Below, in pieces: positions 49,045 to 57,606 of a stretch of DNA of 64,000 nucleotides. This DNA comes from Enterocloster lavalensis. GTDB taxonomy: Bacteria > Bacillota > Clostridia > Lachnospirales > Lachnospiraceae. Position 1 is the stretch's first letter. Each line of letters starts with the position of its first letter. The stretch covers positions 124,001-188,000 of the forward strand of contig NZ_CABJCG010000004.1 in the NCBI RefSeq assembly GCF_902364025.1, given 5' to 3'. A program made the translations under genes and the position numbers. Under the pieces are notes generated by a model. That model had not been told where the DNA came from. It saw nothing but the letters and a program-made list of their open reading frames with translations, and ran no database searches.

Positions 49045-49172
49045 TTACCGTATCCGCCTTTCGCACATTTTATTTAAGGAACATTTTCAATCGTCCGGAC
49101 GGCCAATTTTGCCGCCGCCTGCACGCTTACGAATATTTTTCCAAAAACCTCCCTAAAATATGTATTTAGATA

Positions 49173-49201
49173 TTGACTTTTCCTTCTGAATTGGCTAAAA
49201 T
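49173..49201 (+). promoter_or_regulatory. rpsT promoter
   Basis: TTGACT (49173-49178), a 17-bp spacer and TAAAAT (49196-49201), about 90 nt before the rpsT start. Confidence 0.8.
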
Positions 49202-49292
49202 ACAAAGGTATGTTTACATTGAACTGTCCGTGTCCAGGCTTTGATGGAAAACACAAAGATAATTATTCATGAAGAAACGGAGGTGTATTTCA

Positions 49293-49556
49293 TTGGCTAA
49301 CATTAAATCTGCTAAGAAGAGAATTTTAGTAAACGAGACGAAAGCTGCTAGAAACAAAGCGATCCGGTCTAAGGTTAAAACTATGGTTAAGAAGGTTGAA
49401 GCTGCTGTTGCTGCTGGGGACAAGGCTGCTGCCCAGGCTGCTCTGCTGGCTGCCACTTCTGAGATCGACAAGGCTACCACAAAGGGAGTTTATCACAAGA
49501 ACACTGCTTCCCGCAAAGTGAGCCGTTTATCCAAGGCTGTTAATTCCATCGCTTAA
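49293..49556 (+). CDS. rpsT: 30S ribosomal protein S20, TTG start
   Basis: This 87-residue protein has the S20 start (M)ANIKSAKKRI and a Lys/Ala-rich helical body (AIRSKVKTMVKKVEAAVAAGDKAAAQAALLAA). The start codon is TTG at 49293, placed 7 nt after GGAGGTG; an in-frame ATG at 49269 would add eight residues (MKKRRCIS) not found in S20 and has no ribosome site. Codon use is A/T-rich at third positions compared with neighbours, as expected for a highly expressed ribosomal gene. It ends at its own terminator. Confidence 0.96.
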   Translation: MANIKSAKKRILVNETKAARNKAIRSKVKTMVKKVEAAVAAGDKAAAQAALLAATSEIDKATTKGVYHKNTASRKVSRLSKAVNSIA

Positions 49557-49575
49557 TAGATAGAGACAACCTTTC

Positions 49576-49608
49576 TCCTTCCGGACCAACCCACCGGGAG
49601 GATTTTTT
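49576..49608 (+). terminator. rpsT terminator
   Basis: TCCTTCCGG ... CCGGGAGGA followed by TTTTTT. Confidence 0.88.
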
Positions 49609-49628
49609 ATGCCCATTGCATTCAACCG

Positions 49629-49678
49629 AAAAAAGGGGCGCGGTCAGCGGGATGAAACCGCCGGTCCGCGCCCCTTTT
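49629..49678 (-). terminator. Terminator of the GPH/GH3/HAD operon
   Basis: AAAAGGGGCGCGG ... CCGCGCCCCTTTT with an inner CGGTC/GACCG-type stem. On the minus strand it is followed by TTTTTTCGG, just after the transporter stop. Confidence 0.88.
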
Positions 49679-49681
49679 GGG

Positions 49682-51082
49682 CTATCTTGCCGCTCTTCTC
49701 TTTTGCAGTATCTCAGAATTCTCCTCAACCTTCTTTTTGTTCAGCGGATACACCACCAACAGCATAAAGGTCACGCAGAAAAACAACAGCGCCGGAACCA
49801 AAGTGGAGATGGTGTACAGCCCGTTTAACACCTCGGCCGTCTGCACCTTTGCCGCCGACTCGTACCCGATCAGCCCCATGGCATAGCCGCTTAAGCCGCC
49901 GGCCAGGGCCTGGCCCACCTTGCGCGCAAAGTAGTACACCGCGTAGATCGTGCCGTCCTCCCGCTTTCCGTTCCTCACCTCAGCGTCGTCGATCACGTCC
50001 GTGATGTTGGCCCAGATCACCAGGTTAAAGAAGTTCACGCCCAGAAATCCGATGGCGCTGGAAATCATGTAAATCCAGGGGTTTGTCAGCTTCAGTGCGA
50101 ACAGTACCAGGTACACGGCTCCCGTAAAGGCTGTGGCCACCGCGGCGGCCTCCTTCTTGCCCATCCGCCCGGTGATCCGGCCCACAAATCCGGCCAGCAC
50201 CAGAGACAGCATGATGTTGATGAAGGTGTAGCTGGAAAATGCCTTCACATCCCCGAAATAGTCGGCGTACAGGTACATGTTCAGGCCGCTGATCAGCAGC
50301 TGGCTCAGCATGAGGAACAGGGCCGCCCCGATGATTCCCAGCATCGCCCTGCTGGAAAAGATCGTTGCAAATGTCTGGAGCAGCGTGACCTTGGGGGCGT
50401 CCGGGTCCTTCTCGATCCGCACCCGCTCCGTGGTGCACTTGTAGCAGATCACATAGCAGAGAATGGCGCAGACGGAGAATATTCCCGCCACCACCGGAAA
50501 GATGCTGCCGCCGCCCCGGATCACCTGGGCCCCGTCCACATCCGTGGTGTAGATGATCACCGGGCCCAGGACTCCGATCACCAGCTGGGCCAGGTTGGCG
50601 CCCACGCCCCGGAAGGTGGACAGCGCCGTACGCTCCTCCGGCTTCTCCGTGATGGCGGATGCCATGGAGCCGTAGGGGATGTTGATTCCCGTGTAGCAGA
50701 TGCTGCCCCAGAGCAGGTAGGTGACGTACATATAGACGATCTTCACCGTCATGGAAGCCCCTGCAAGGGACGACTGGTACATCAGGAAGCTGGCGATGGC
50801 CACCGGGCCGGCCATCCGGCGGATCCACTGTTTAAAGCGGCCGTCCTTTCCCGGCTTGCAGATATCCACAATCCGGCCCATGGTGACGTCGGTGAAGGCG
50901 TCCACCACCCTGGCTATGAGGAACAGCGTTCCCACCGCCGCCCCCGGAATCCCCAGCACCTTCATATAAAAGACCATCAAAAAGGTGCTGGCAAATATAA
51001 ACGTGAAATCATTTCCAAAATCCCCAAATAAATATCCAATCTTATCGCTGAGCCCAAAGGGCTTTACCTGTTTTTGGTCCAT
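49682..51082 (-). CDS. GPH-type MFS sugar:cation symporter
   Basis: This 466-residue protein has twelve membrane segments and family signatures of glycoside-pentoside-hexuronide transporters (KIGYLFGDFGNDFTFIFASTFLMVFYMKVLGIPGAAVGTLFLIARVVDAFTDVTMGRIVD, INIPYGSMASAITEKPEERTALSTFRGVGANLAQ). It would import a glycoside or its hydrolysis product, matching the GH3 gene upstream. It is the last gene of the HAD-GH3-transporter operon; AGGGAG precedes the ATG. Confidence 0.93.
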   Translation of the reverse strand: MDQKQVKPFGLSDKIGYLFGDFGNDFTFIFASTFLMVFYMKVLGIPGAAVGTLFLIARVVDAFTDVTMGRIVDICKPGKDGRFKQWIRRMAGPVAIASFLMYQSSLAGASMTVKIVYMYVTYLLWGSICYTGINIPYGSMASAITEKPEERTALSTFRGVGANLAQLVIGVLGPVIIYTTDVDGAQVIRGGGSIFPVVAGIFSVCAILCYVICYKCTTERVRIEKDPDAPKVTLLQTFATIFSSRAMLGIIGAALFLMLSQLLISGLNMYLYADYFGDVKAFSSYTFINIMLSLVLAGFVGRITGRMGKKEAAAVATAFTGAVYLVLFALKLTNPWIYMISSAIGFLGVNFFNLVIWANITDVIDDAEVRNGKREDGTIYAVYYFARKVGQALAGGLSGYAMGLIGYESAAKVQTAEVLNGLYTISTLVPALLFFCVTFMLLVVYPLNKKKVEENSEILQKRRAAR

Positions 51083-51100
51083 CTGTCTTTTCTCCCTAAT

Positions 51101-52810
51101 TTAAAATCTGGTTTCCCATCTCCCGCAGAACACGTTTTCATTGTACCGGCCCGTAAACGGACTCTCGCCCGCCATCTTTTCCAGCGTGGCGGCAAACGTC
51201 TCGTGGGTCGGCAGATAGGAATTGATATAGCAGCGCGCCATGGGCACGTCGATCAGGTTGTTGGTGTTGCTTAAGGACACCACGAAGGTGGGCAGCTCCG
51301 ACATATACCAGGGCTGTTTTGCCGGCTCATCCCATTTGATCCGCATAGTGTTGAACTGGGCGAAACCCTGGACGTTTAACACCAGCAGAACGGCGTCGTA
51401 TTTCTGCCGGAACTCCTCCATTTTCCCCTTTTTCTGTTCCACCGCCGCGTCCACCGAAAATCCCCGGGCCTCCAGCTGCTCCACGATGTCCTGGATCACC
51501 GCGTCGTCGTTGCTCTTGAACTTCTGCCCCGCGATCACCGTTGCCTCGGAACCGATGTACACCAGCTTTAACCGCCCGTACCGCTCCTTTGTCATGGGCA
51601 GGTAATGGCAGCGGTCCTTGACCAGGGTGATGAAACGGTCCGCCATCTCCTTTGCCGCCTCATGGTGCTCAGCGCAGCCCACCACGGCCAGATTCTCCCT
51701 GGGCGGCACCAGATTCCCCTCCTCCTTTAAGACGTGCAGGTTCAGGGCCGCCTTCACGCCCAGAATCCGGTGCAGGGCGTCGTTTAAGCGCTCCTCGGTG
51801 ATAATCCCCTTGCGGTAGCCGTCCATCATGTAGCCGAAGTCCTCGTCCCGGTCGTTGAAGAACAAAAACATATCGCAGCCCGCCGCAATGGCCCCGGGTA
51901 CCTGCTCGCTGCGCGGGATGGTGGCGCCGAACATGCCGATCATGTGGGAGGCGTCCGTCACCACCAGTCCGTTGAAGCCCAGCTGGCCCTTTAACAGCCC
52001 GGTGATCAGCTCGGGAGCCAGGGTGGCGGGGCGTATCTCCTCGTCCTTCATCCCGGGGCAGAGCTTTTTGGAGTAAGCCGGAAGGGCGATGTGGCCCGCC
52101 ATGATGGTCATGCAGCCCTCGTCGATCAGGGCTTTATAAACCTTGCCGAAGCTCTCGTCCCACTCCTCCACGCTCATGCCGTTGATGCCCATGATCAGGT
52201 GCTGGTCGTTCTCCTCCGTGCCGTCCCCGGGGAAATGCTTCATGCAGGTTGCAAAGTTCCTGGTTCTCATCCCCTTAAAGAACGCCTTGCCGTAGCGGAT
52301 TACGTCCTCCGGGCTGTCGTTAAAGGCCCGCAGCTGCACGATGGTGTTGCGCCAGTTGTAGGTCAGGTCCACCACCGGGGCGAAATTCCAGTTGCAGCCC
52401 ACGGCCTCGCTCTCCTTTGCGCTGATGGCCGCCATCCGGTACACTTCCTCCTCGCTGTCCATAGCCGCCATGGCCGCGCCGTTGGCTAACGTCGTGCCCT
52501 CGTTGACGCCGCCGTTTCCGCCCATCTCACAGTTGGAGGCGATCAGCAGGGGGATTTTGGAAGAATCCTGCAGGTTCTTCGCCATCTCCCACAGCTCCTC
52601 CTTGGGGGCGTTGTGATAGCGGATGGCTCCGGGATGGTATGTACTCAGCACCGCCTGAATGGCTTCCGGCCTGCGCTCGTCGGCGTTTGCCACCATGTTG
52701 ACAAATAGCTGGCCGATCTTCTCCTCCACTGTCATAGAAGCGATGGTGTCCTCCACCCATTTGATCTGTTCCTCATTTAAATAGTAAGGTTTCTGTCTTA
52801 AATCTACCAT
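51101..52810 (-). CDS. Glycoside hydrolase family 3 protein (NagZ-like)
   Basis: This 569-residue protein has an N-terminal GH3 barrel with KHFPGDG (191-197) and the nucleophile D286 in GFNGLVVTDASHMIGMFG. There is no signal peptide, so it acts inside the cell after uptake. The KHFPGDG motif and length fit the beta-N-acetylglucosaminidase branch of GH3, which uses an Asp-His dyad. A C-terminal alpha/beta domain follows (LVYIGSEATVIAGQKFKSNDDAVIQDIVEQL). It lies between the HAD gene (17 bp) and the GPH transporter (18 bp), so one operon imports and cleaves a glycoside. Confidence 0.9.
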   Translation of the reverse strand: MVDLRQKPYYLNEEQIKWVEDTIASMTVEEKIGQLFVNMVANADERRPEAIQAVLSTYHPGAIRYHNAPKEELWEMAKNLQDSSKIPLLIASNCEMGGNGGVNEGTTLANGAAMAAMDSEEEVYRMAAISAKESEAVGCNWNFAPVVDLTYNWRNTIVQLRAFNDSPEDVIRYGKAFFKGMRTRNFATCMKHFPGDGTEENDQHLIMGINGMSVEEWDESFGKVYKALIDEGCMTIMAGHIALPAYSKKLCPGMKDEEIRPATLAPELITGLLKGQLGFNGLVVTDASHMIGMFGATIPRSEQVPGAIAAGCDMFLFFNDRDEDFGYMMDGYRKGIITEERLNDALHRILGVKAALNLHVLKEEGNLVPPRENLAVVGCAEHHEAAKEMADRFITLVKDRCHYLPMTKERYGRLKLVYIGSEATVIAGQKFKSNDDAVIQDIVEQLEARGFSVDAAVEQKKGKMEEFRQKYDAVLLVLNVQGFAQFNTMRIKWDEPAKQPWYMSELPTFVVSLSNTNNLIDVPMARCYINSYLPTHETFAATLEKMAGESPFTGRYNENVFCGRWETRF

Positions 52811-52827
52811 GTTTGTCCTCCTCCTGT

Positions 52828-53682
52828 TTATCCCTGCAAATTATTTACAAATTCTTCCAGAAGCTGTTTCTGGTCGTCCTGGCCGAACGCATTTCCAGCC
52901 AGCCGCCGCACGGCTCCCGGCAGCTCCCGCCAGCTCTCGTACTCACGGGCCACCAGGATGGGGTAGAACCAGACCCCGTTTGCCTCCGCGGCGCTGCGGT
53001 CTCCGGGCGCGTCGCCCACCATCATCACATGGTCCGCCGGGTAGCCGTATTTCAGCAGTTCCCGGATACAGGATGCCTTGGAACCGGCGTTCTGGGCCAG
53101 CACAACGTCCACATCCCGCAGCAGGCCGTTCCCGCCCCACTCCTTCACAACCGCGTCCTGGTTGGCGGAGGAAACCACCGCGATGTCCGCGTACTGATGG
53201 ATCAGCGGGATTCCCTCTTTCACGCCCGGAAAAACGCGCTTGCTCTCCTCCGGCAACTGTTCGATCTCCCGGTTCACCGCCTGGGACCAGTGAAGGGCCT
53301 TTTTCAGGCAGGGACTTTCTTCCCTGATAGCCGCCCTCTCCAGCGCGCCGTTGCTCAACTCATCCGACTCCTCCACCCAGTGGTTCAGGGCTTCCAGCCC
53401 CTCGATCTTCCGGTAATCCCGGTCCACCCCGGCCAACACCAGGGCCAGCGCTTTAAACCGGTTGATTCCTCTGGTCATGGAGTAGAGGTTTACCTGGTTC
53501 CAGCGGAACAAAACCGGGTCCCGCCAGTTTTCCAGCCCCCATTCCTCCACCATGCAGGGACCGAAGCACCGGTGATGCTTGATGTCCATGGTGTCCATGG
53601 CGCAGCCGTCCGAGTCGATGCAGACCAGATAATCCTTTTTCCGCTCAAAACCCGAAAACGGGTTCATTTCCATCTGTTCCAT
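52828..53682 (-). CDS. HAD superfamily hydrolase
   Basis: This 284-residue protein has the HAD motif I with D23 and D25 (LVCIDSDGCAMDTM), motif II in VVSSANQ and motif III/IV in HVMMVGDAPGDRSAAEANG. A helical cap lies between. The likely activity is a phosphatase on a small phosphorylated metabolite; the substrate is unknown. AAGGAGG precedes the ATG. It is the first gene of the operon with GH3 and the GPH transporter, divergent from the AraC regulator. Confidence 0.88.
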   Translation of the reverse strand: MEQMEMNPFSGFERKKDYLVCIDSDGCAMDTMDIKHHRCFGPCMVEEWGLENWRDPVLFRWNQVNLYSMTRGINRFKALALVLAGVDRDYRKIEGLEALNHWVEESDELSNGALERAAIREESPCLKKALHWSQAVNREIEQLPEESKRVFPGVKEGIPLIHQYADIAVVSSANQDAVVKEWGGNGLLRDVDVVLAQNAGSKASCIRELLKYGYPADHVMMVGDAPGDRSAAEANGVWFYPILVAREYESWRELPGAVRRLAGNAFGQDDQKQLLEEFVNNLQG

Positions 53683-53712
53683 CGCTTCCTCCTTTTACCG
53701 CCTCTTGATGGA

Positions 53713-53741
53713 TTGACTTTACCGTAAAATCAGAATATAAA
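53713..53741 (+). promoter_or_regulatory. Promoter candidate of the AraC gene
   Basis: TTGACT (53713-53718), a 17-bp spacer and TATAAA (53736-53741), about 115 nt before the ATG. Confidence 0.55.
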
Positions 53742-53763
53742 AAAGGGATAATCTTGCTTTAAA

Positions 53764-53832
53764 ATCGTATGATTTTTTGGTATACTGTAATTCAGTCCAA
53801 TATTTTTATATTTATGTGTAAAATTATACGAT
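53764..53832. promoter_or_regulatory. Inverted pair of operator-like sites in the HAD/AraC divergent region
   Basis: ATCGTATGATTTT (53764-53776) and the reverse complement of ATCGTATAATTTT (53820-53832) match at 12 of 13 bases and face each other with centres 56 bp apart. They are good candidates for binding sites of the adjacent AraC regulator. Confidence 0.55.
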
Positions 53833-53860
53833 TAATTTTTTGTTAAAATGGAGGTTTTCC

Positions 53861-55138
53861 ATGGAACTTGACCATCTCACCCTCTTTTCCCAGATCGTCC
53901 AGGCCCACAACATCAACTGTCTCCTGGTGGACCGGGATTTTTCCAACCTGTACAAGGCGGACATGGAGCTGCGCAGCAAGCTTTACTCCAACTACGACTA
54001 CGCAAGGCTGCGGGACGCCATCCTGAAGCACTGCCGCCGCGGCGAGCTTTTGAAGCTGAAAGACGACTTTGGCCTGATCCTGTACATTTTCCCGCTGCCC
54101 ACGGACTCCCTGGCCCAGATGGGACAAGCGGTGTGCGTCATCGCCGGCCCGGTGCTGGAGGCCGCCCCCGACCCGGGCGAAATCCAGAAAATCATGTTCC
54201 GCAAAAAGCTTCCGGACAGCCTGTTTCGGGAGCTGCAGGAATTTTACAGCAGCATCGCCGTGCCCCCGGAGCTCAAATCCCTGGAGTCCACCCTGATCAC
54301 CATCGCGGACCACCTGTTCGGGGAAGCCCATGTGCTGCGCTCCTACCCGGAGTCCGGGGACCTGACCCTGGAGTCCCCCTCCCAGTTCCAGGCGTTAAAC
54401 GACGCCCCCTCCATCGCCATCAACACCATCGAGGAGCGCTACGAGGTGGAGGACCAGATGCTGGAGGCCGTCGCCTGCGGGGACCACATGAAGGCGTCCC
54501 GGTACCACAGCCTGTTCAAGACCTACCGGATCACCCCCAGAACGGAAAACGCCCTGATCAACCGGAAAAACATGCTGATCATCCTCAACACCCTCTGCCG
54601 CAAGGCCGTCCAGAAGGGCCACGTGCACCCCTATTACATCGACGAGCTCTCCACCCAGTTCGCCATCCGCATCAACCAGTCCCGGTCCATGACCGATCTG
54701 GACGCCATCGACAACGAGATGATCCACAAATACTGCCTGCTGGTGCGCAACCACTCCATGAAAAACTACTCCCGCCTGGTCCAGCGCTGCATCACCTACA
54801 CGGACTTCCACTACGCCGAGCCCCTGACCCTCTCCTTTTTCGCGGACATGTGCCACGTGACCAAGTCCTACCTCTCCAACCTGTTCCGCAAGGAGACCGG
54901 CAGCACGCTGACGGACTACATCCACGCCGTGCGGCTGCGCCACGCCCTGGTTCTGCTCAACTCCACCACCATCCCCATCCAGGTGGTGGCGGCCAGCTGC
55001 GGCTACAGCGACTTAAACTACTTCATCAAGCTGTTCAAGCGGGAAAACGGAATCTCGCCCAAGCAGTACCGGGTACAGATGAACCGGAACGAAAGCGCAT
55101 TGTGCATCAAAAAATCCCCGCCGGAGCCATTGCCGTGA
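53861..55138 (+). CDS. AraC family transcriptional regulator
   Basis: This 425-residue protein has an N-terminal sensor of about 150 residues (LTLFSQIVQAHNINCLLVDRDFSNLYKADMEL ...), a helical middle region and a C-terminal AraC DNA-binding domain with two helix-turn-helix units (LTLSFFADMCHVTKSYLSNLFRKETGSTLTDYIHAVRLRHALVLL and IPIQVVAASCGYSDLNYFIKLFKRENGISPKQYR). I chose the ATG at 53861 with GGAGG 6 nt upstream. It probably activates the divergent HAD-GH3-transporter operon. Its 3' end forms part of the convergent terminator. Confidence 0.92.
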   Translation: MELDHLTLFSQIVQAHNINCLLVDRDFSNLYKADMELRSKLYSNYDYARLRDAILKHCRRGELLKLKDDFGLILYIFPLPTDSLAQMGQAVCVIAGPVLEAAPDPGEIQKIMFRKKLPDSLFRELQEFYSSIAVPPELKSLESTLITIADHLFGEAHVLRSYPESGDLTLESPSQFQALNDAPSIAINTIEERYEVEDQMLEAVACGDHMKASRYHSLFKTYRITPRTENALINRKNMLIILNTLCRKAVQKGHVHPYYIDELSTQFAIRINQSRSMTDLDAIDNEMIHKYCLLVRNHSMKNYSRLVQRCITYTDFHYAEPLTLSFFADMCHVTKSYLSNLFRKETGSTLTDYIHAVRLRHALVLLNSTTIPIQVVAASCGYSDLNYFIKLFKRENGISPKQYRVQMNRNESALCIKKSPPEPLP

Positions 55139-55161
55139 AAGCAATGACCCCGGCGGGGATT
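55107..55161. terminator. Convergent terminator between AraC and the ABC operon
   Basis: AATCCCCGCCGG ... CCGGCGGGGATT with an inner CATTGC/GCAATG stem. On the minus strand it is followed by TTTTTTGATG. It overlaps the last codons of the AraC gene. Confidence 0.82.
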
Positions 55162-55173
55162 GATTTGTGCGTT

Positions 55174-56685
55174 TTATTCGGTCAGACCGGCCATCAGCGG
55201 TCCCAGAGTCTCCCTGGAAGCGTCCTTCTGGTCAATGATGCCCATGATCTTACCCTCGAACATCACCATGATGCGGTCGGACAGCTCGATCAGCTCATCC
55301 AGCTCCGTTGACACCATCAGCACCGCGGTGCCACGGTCCCTCTGGCCCATGATCTGGGACTGAATGTACTTGGTCGCGCCGATGTCCAGTCCCCGGGACG
55401 GGTGAACCGCTACCAGCAGGTTGGGCGTGCGGTCCAGCTCTCGGCCCACCACGAACTTCTGCTGGTTTCCGCCGGAGAGGTTGATGGCCTTCTCCTTGAT
55501 GGTGGGCGTCTTGACCTTAAACAGGTCGCAGATACTTTTGCTGTGCCCCGCGATCCATTTCCAGTTGAGGAAATTGTGCAGGGAGAACAGCTTTCGGTCG
55601 TAGCTGACCAGGATCAGATTCTCCTCCACGGACATGGCGCCGACCATGCCGTACTTGTGGCGGTCCTCCGGGATATGGGACACGTCCAGGTTCAGAATCT
55701 GCTTGGGGGTGAAGTGGGTGGTGTCCACTCCGGTGATGGTGATCTTGCCGCTGCTGGCCTGGCGCAGTCCGGTGATACACTGCACCAGCTCGGACTGGCC
55801 GTTGCCGTCCACACCGCACACGCCCAGGATTTCGCCGCCCTGGACGGAGAAGCTCACGTCCTTTAACATGGGAAGTCCCCGGTCGTTGTCGCAGCACAGG
55901 TTCTCCACCTTCAACCGCTCGCCCCGCAGGTTCAGGGGCTTTTTGTCGGTCTTTAACTCCACCTGGTGGCCCACCATCAGGTTGGCCAGCTCCTGGCGGT
56001 TGTGCACCTCGCTGATCTCCACGGTGGCGGCCAGCCTGCCCAGGCGCAGCACGGTGCAGCGATCGCAGATTTTCATGATCTCGTTGAGCTTGTGGCTGAT
56101 GAAGATCACGGTGTGCCCCTCGCCGGTCAGCATGTTCATCATGTCAAAGAGTCCGTCCACCTCGTCCGGCGTCAACACGGCGGTGGGCTCATCCAGGATC
56201 AGCAGCTTGGCGTCCCGGTACAGAGCCTTTAGAATCTCCAGACGCTGCTGCTGGCCCACGGACAGCTGCTCCACCCGCACCCAGGGGTCGATCTCCATGT
56301 TGTAGCGTTTTCCAAGTTCTGTAAAACGCTGGGCCGCCGCCTTTAAGTCCAGCACGGCCTTGTTGTCCTGAAGTCCCAGAATCACGTTCTCAATCACGGT
56401 CAGGGCGGGGATCAGCATGAAATGCTGGTGCACCATGCCGATTCCAAGGGCGATGGCCTGCTTGGGGTCCTGGATCTTCACCGGCTTGCCGTCGAAGAAA
56501 ATCTCGCCCTCGTAGGAGTCGTACATGCCGTACAGGCAGTTCATCAGAGTTGATTTGCCGGCGCCGTTTTCGCCCAGCAGCGCGTGAACCTCGCCTTTTT
56601 TGATGCTCAGGTTCACATCTTCATTTGCCACCACGGAAGCAAACCGTTTGGTGATATGCTTCATCTCTAAGATATATTCAGACAT
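55174..56685 (-). CDS. Nucleoside-type ABC importer ATPase (two ABC domains)
   Basis: This 503-residue protein has two ABC domains. The first is complete: Walker A GENGAGKSTLMN, signature LSVGQQQRLEI and Walker B LLILDEPTAVLTP. The second has a degenerate Walker A (GVDGNGQSELVQ) and the signature LSGGNQQKFVVGREL, with a Walker B-like LLVAVHPSRGLD. This layout is typical of sugar and BMP-type nucleoside importers such as YufO/NupO. It energises uptake through the two permeases just upstream. It is the last gene of the operon and ends at a convergent terminator. Confidence 0.95.
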   Translation of the reverse strand: MSEYILEMKHITKRFASVVANEDVNLSIKKGEVHALLGENGAGKSTLMNCLYGMYDSYEGEIFFDGKPVKIQDPKQAIALGIGMVHQHFMLIPALTVIENVILGLQDNKAVLDLKAAAQRFTELGKRYNMEIDPWVRVEQLSVGQQQRLEILKALYRDAKLLILDEPTAVLTPDEVDGLFDMMNMLTGEGHTVIFISHKLNEIMKICDRCTVLRLGRLAATVEISEVHNRQELANLMVGHQVELKTDKKPLNLRGERLKVENLCCDNDRGLPMLKDVSFSVQGGEILGVCGVDGNGQSELVQCITGLRQASSGKITITGVDTTHFTPKQILNLDVSHIPEDRHKYGMVGAMSVEENLILVSYDRKLFSLHNFLNWKWIAGHSKSICDLFKVKTPTIKEKAINLSGGNQQKFVVGRELDRTPNLLVAVHPSRGLDIGATKYIQSQIMGQRDRGTAVLMVSTELDELIELSDRIMVMFEGKIMGIIDQKDASRETLGPLMAGLTE

Positions 56686-56697
56686 CCTTCTCCCTCC

Positions 56698-57606
56698 CTA
56701 TTCTTTTCTGTAGGCAACGCCGCTGCACGCCGGTTTGTTGCTGCGCTTGGCGAACATACACAGGGCCACAATGGTGATCAGGTAGGGCAGCATGTTGAGG
56801 AACTGGTAGTATCCGCCCAGGCTGGTGGTCAGCAGGCGGTATTTTAACGCGTCGGCCGCGCCGAACAGCAGGGCTGCCAGCAGAACCGTCTTGGGAGAAT
56901 AGTTTCCGAACACGCACACCGCCAGGGCCATGAAGCCCTTGCCGCTGACCATACCCTCGGTGAAGGAGCTCAGCTGTCCCATGGACACGAAGGAACCGGC
57001 CAGTCCGGCCATCATGCCGGAGAACAGCACCGCGCCGTAGCGGATGCGGAACACGTTGATTCCCACGGTGTCGCAGGCCTTGGGATATTCGCCAACGGCG
57101 CGGACCTTTAAGCCGATGTTGGTGCGCTGCAGCACGAACCAGCACAGGGGAACGCAGATAAATGCAAAGTAAACGGGAAGGGACCAGTTAAACAGCACGT
57201 CTCCCGCCACGGGGATCTTGGACAGCCCCGGAACCGGCAGGTTGACGTAACCTTTTACCTTGGCTCCGTTTAACAGCAGGCGGTTTAACGTGATGGTAAA
57301 GCCTCCGGCAAAAATGTTGAAGGCGGTGCCGACCACGATCTGGTTGGAGCGCAGGGTGATGGTGAAAAATGCGAAGATCAGGGACATCACCAGCCCTCCG
57401 AAGATGGCTGTCAGCGCGCCGACCAGGGACGAGCCGCTAAAGGATGCGCCGACGCAGCCCAGCAGAGCGCCGATCAGCATAATTCCCTCAGTTCCGATGT
57501 TTACAATACCCGCGCGTTCGCTGAATACCAGTCCCAGCGCGGCCAAAAGCAGAGGGGTCGCGGTACGGATATCCGCGGTGAGAAAGTTTGTAATCAGATC
57601 AACCAT
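56698..57606 (-). CDS. Nucleoside-type ABC importer permease (YufQ-like)
   Basis: This 302-residue protein has about eight to nine membrane segments and the family start ATPLLLAALGLVFSERAGIVNIGTEGIMLIGALLG. A loop carries NIGLKVRAVGEYPKACDTVGINVFRIRYGAVLFSG, which contacts the ATPase. It pairs with the next permease to form the channel. Its start overlaps the end of the other permease gene by 8 bp. AGGAGG precedes the ATG. Confidence 0.95.
   Translation of the reverse strand: MVDLITNFLTADIRTATPLLLAALGLVFSERAGIVNIGTEGIMLIGALLGCVGASFSGSSLVGALTAIFGGLVMSLIFAFFTITLRSNQIVVGTAFNIFAGGFTITLNRLLLNGAKVKGYVNLPVPGLSKIPVAGDVLFNWSLPVYFAFICVPLCWFVLQRTNIGLKVRAVGEYPKACDTVGINVFRIRYGAVLFSGMMAGLAGSFVSMGQLSSFTEGMVSGKGFMALAVCVFGNYSPKTVLLAALLFGAADALKYRLLTTSLGGYYQFLNMLPYLITIVALCMFAKRSNKPACSGVAYRKE

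Noticed and set aside
54133..55311. A 392-codon frame overlapping the AraC gene in another frame
   Set aside because: Pro/Gln/Arg/His-rich frame-shifted reading of the AraC gene, which has clear HTH motifs in its own frame.
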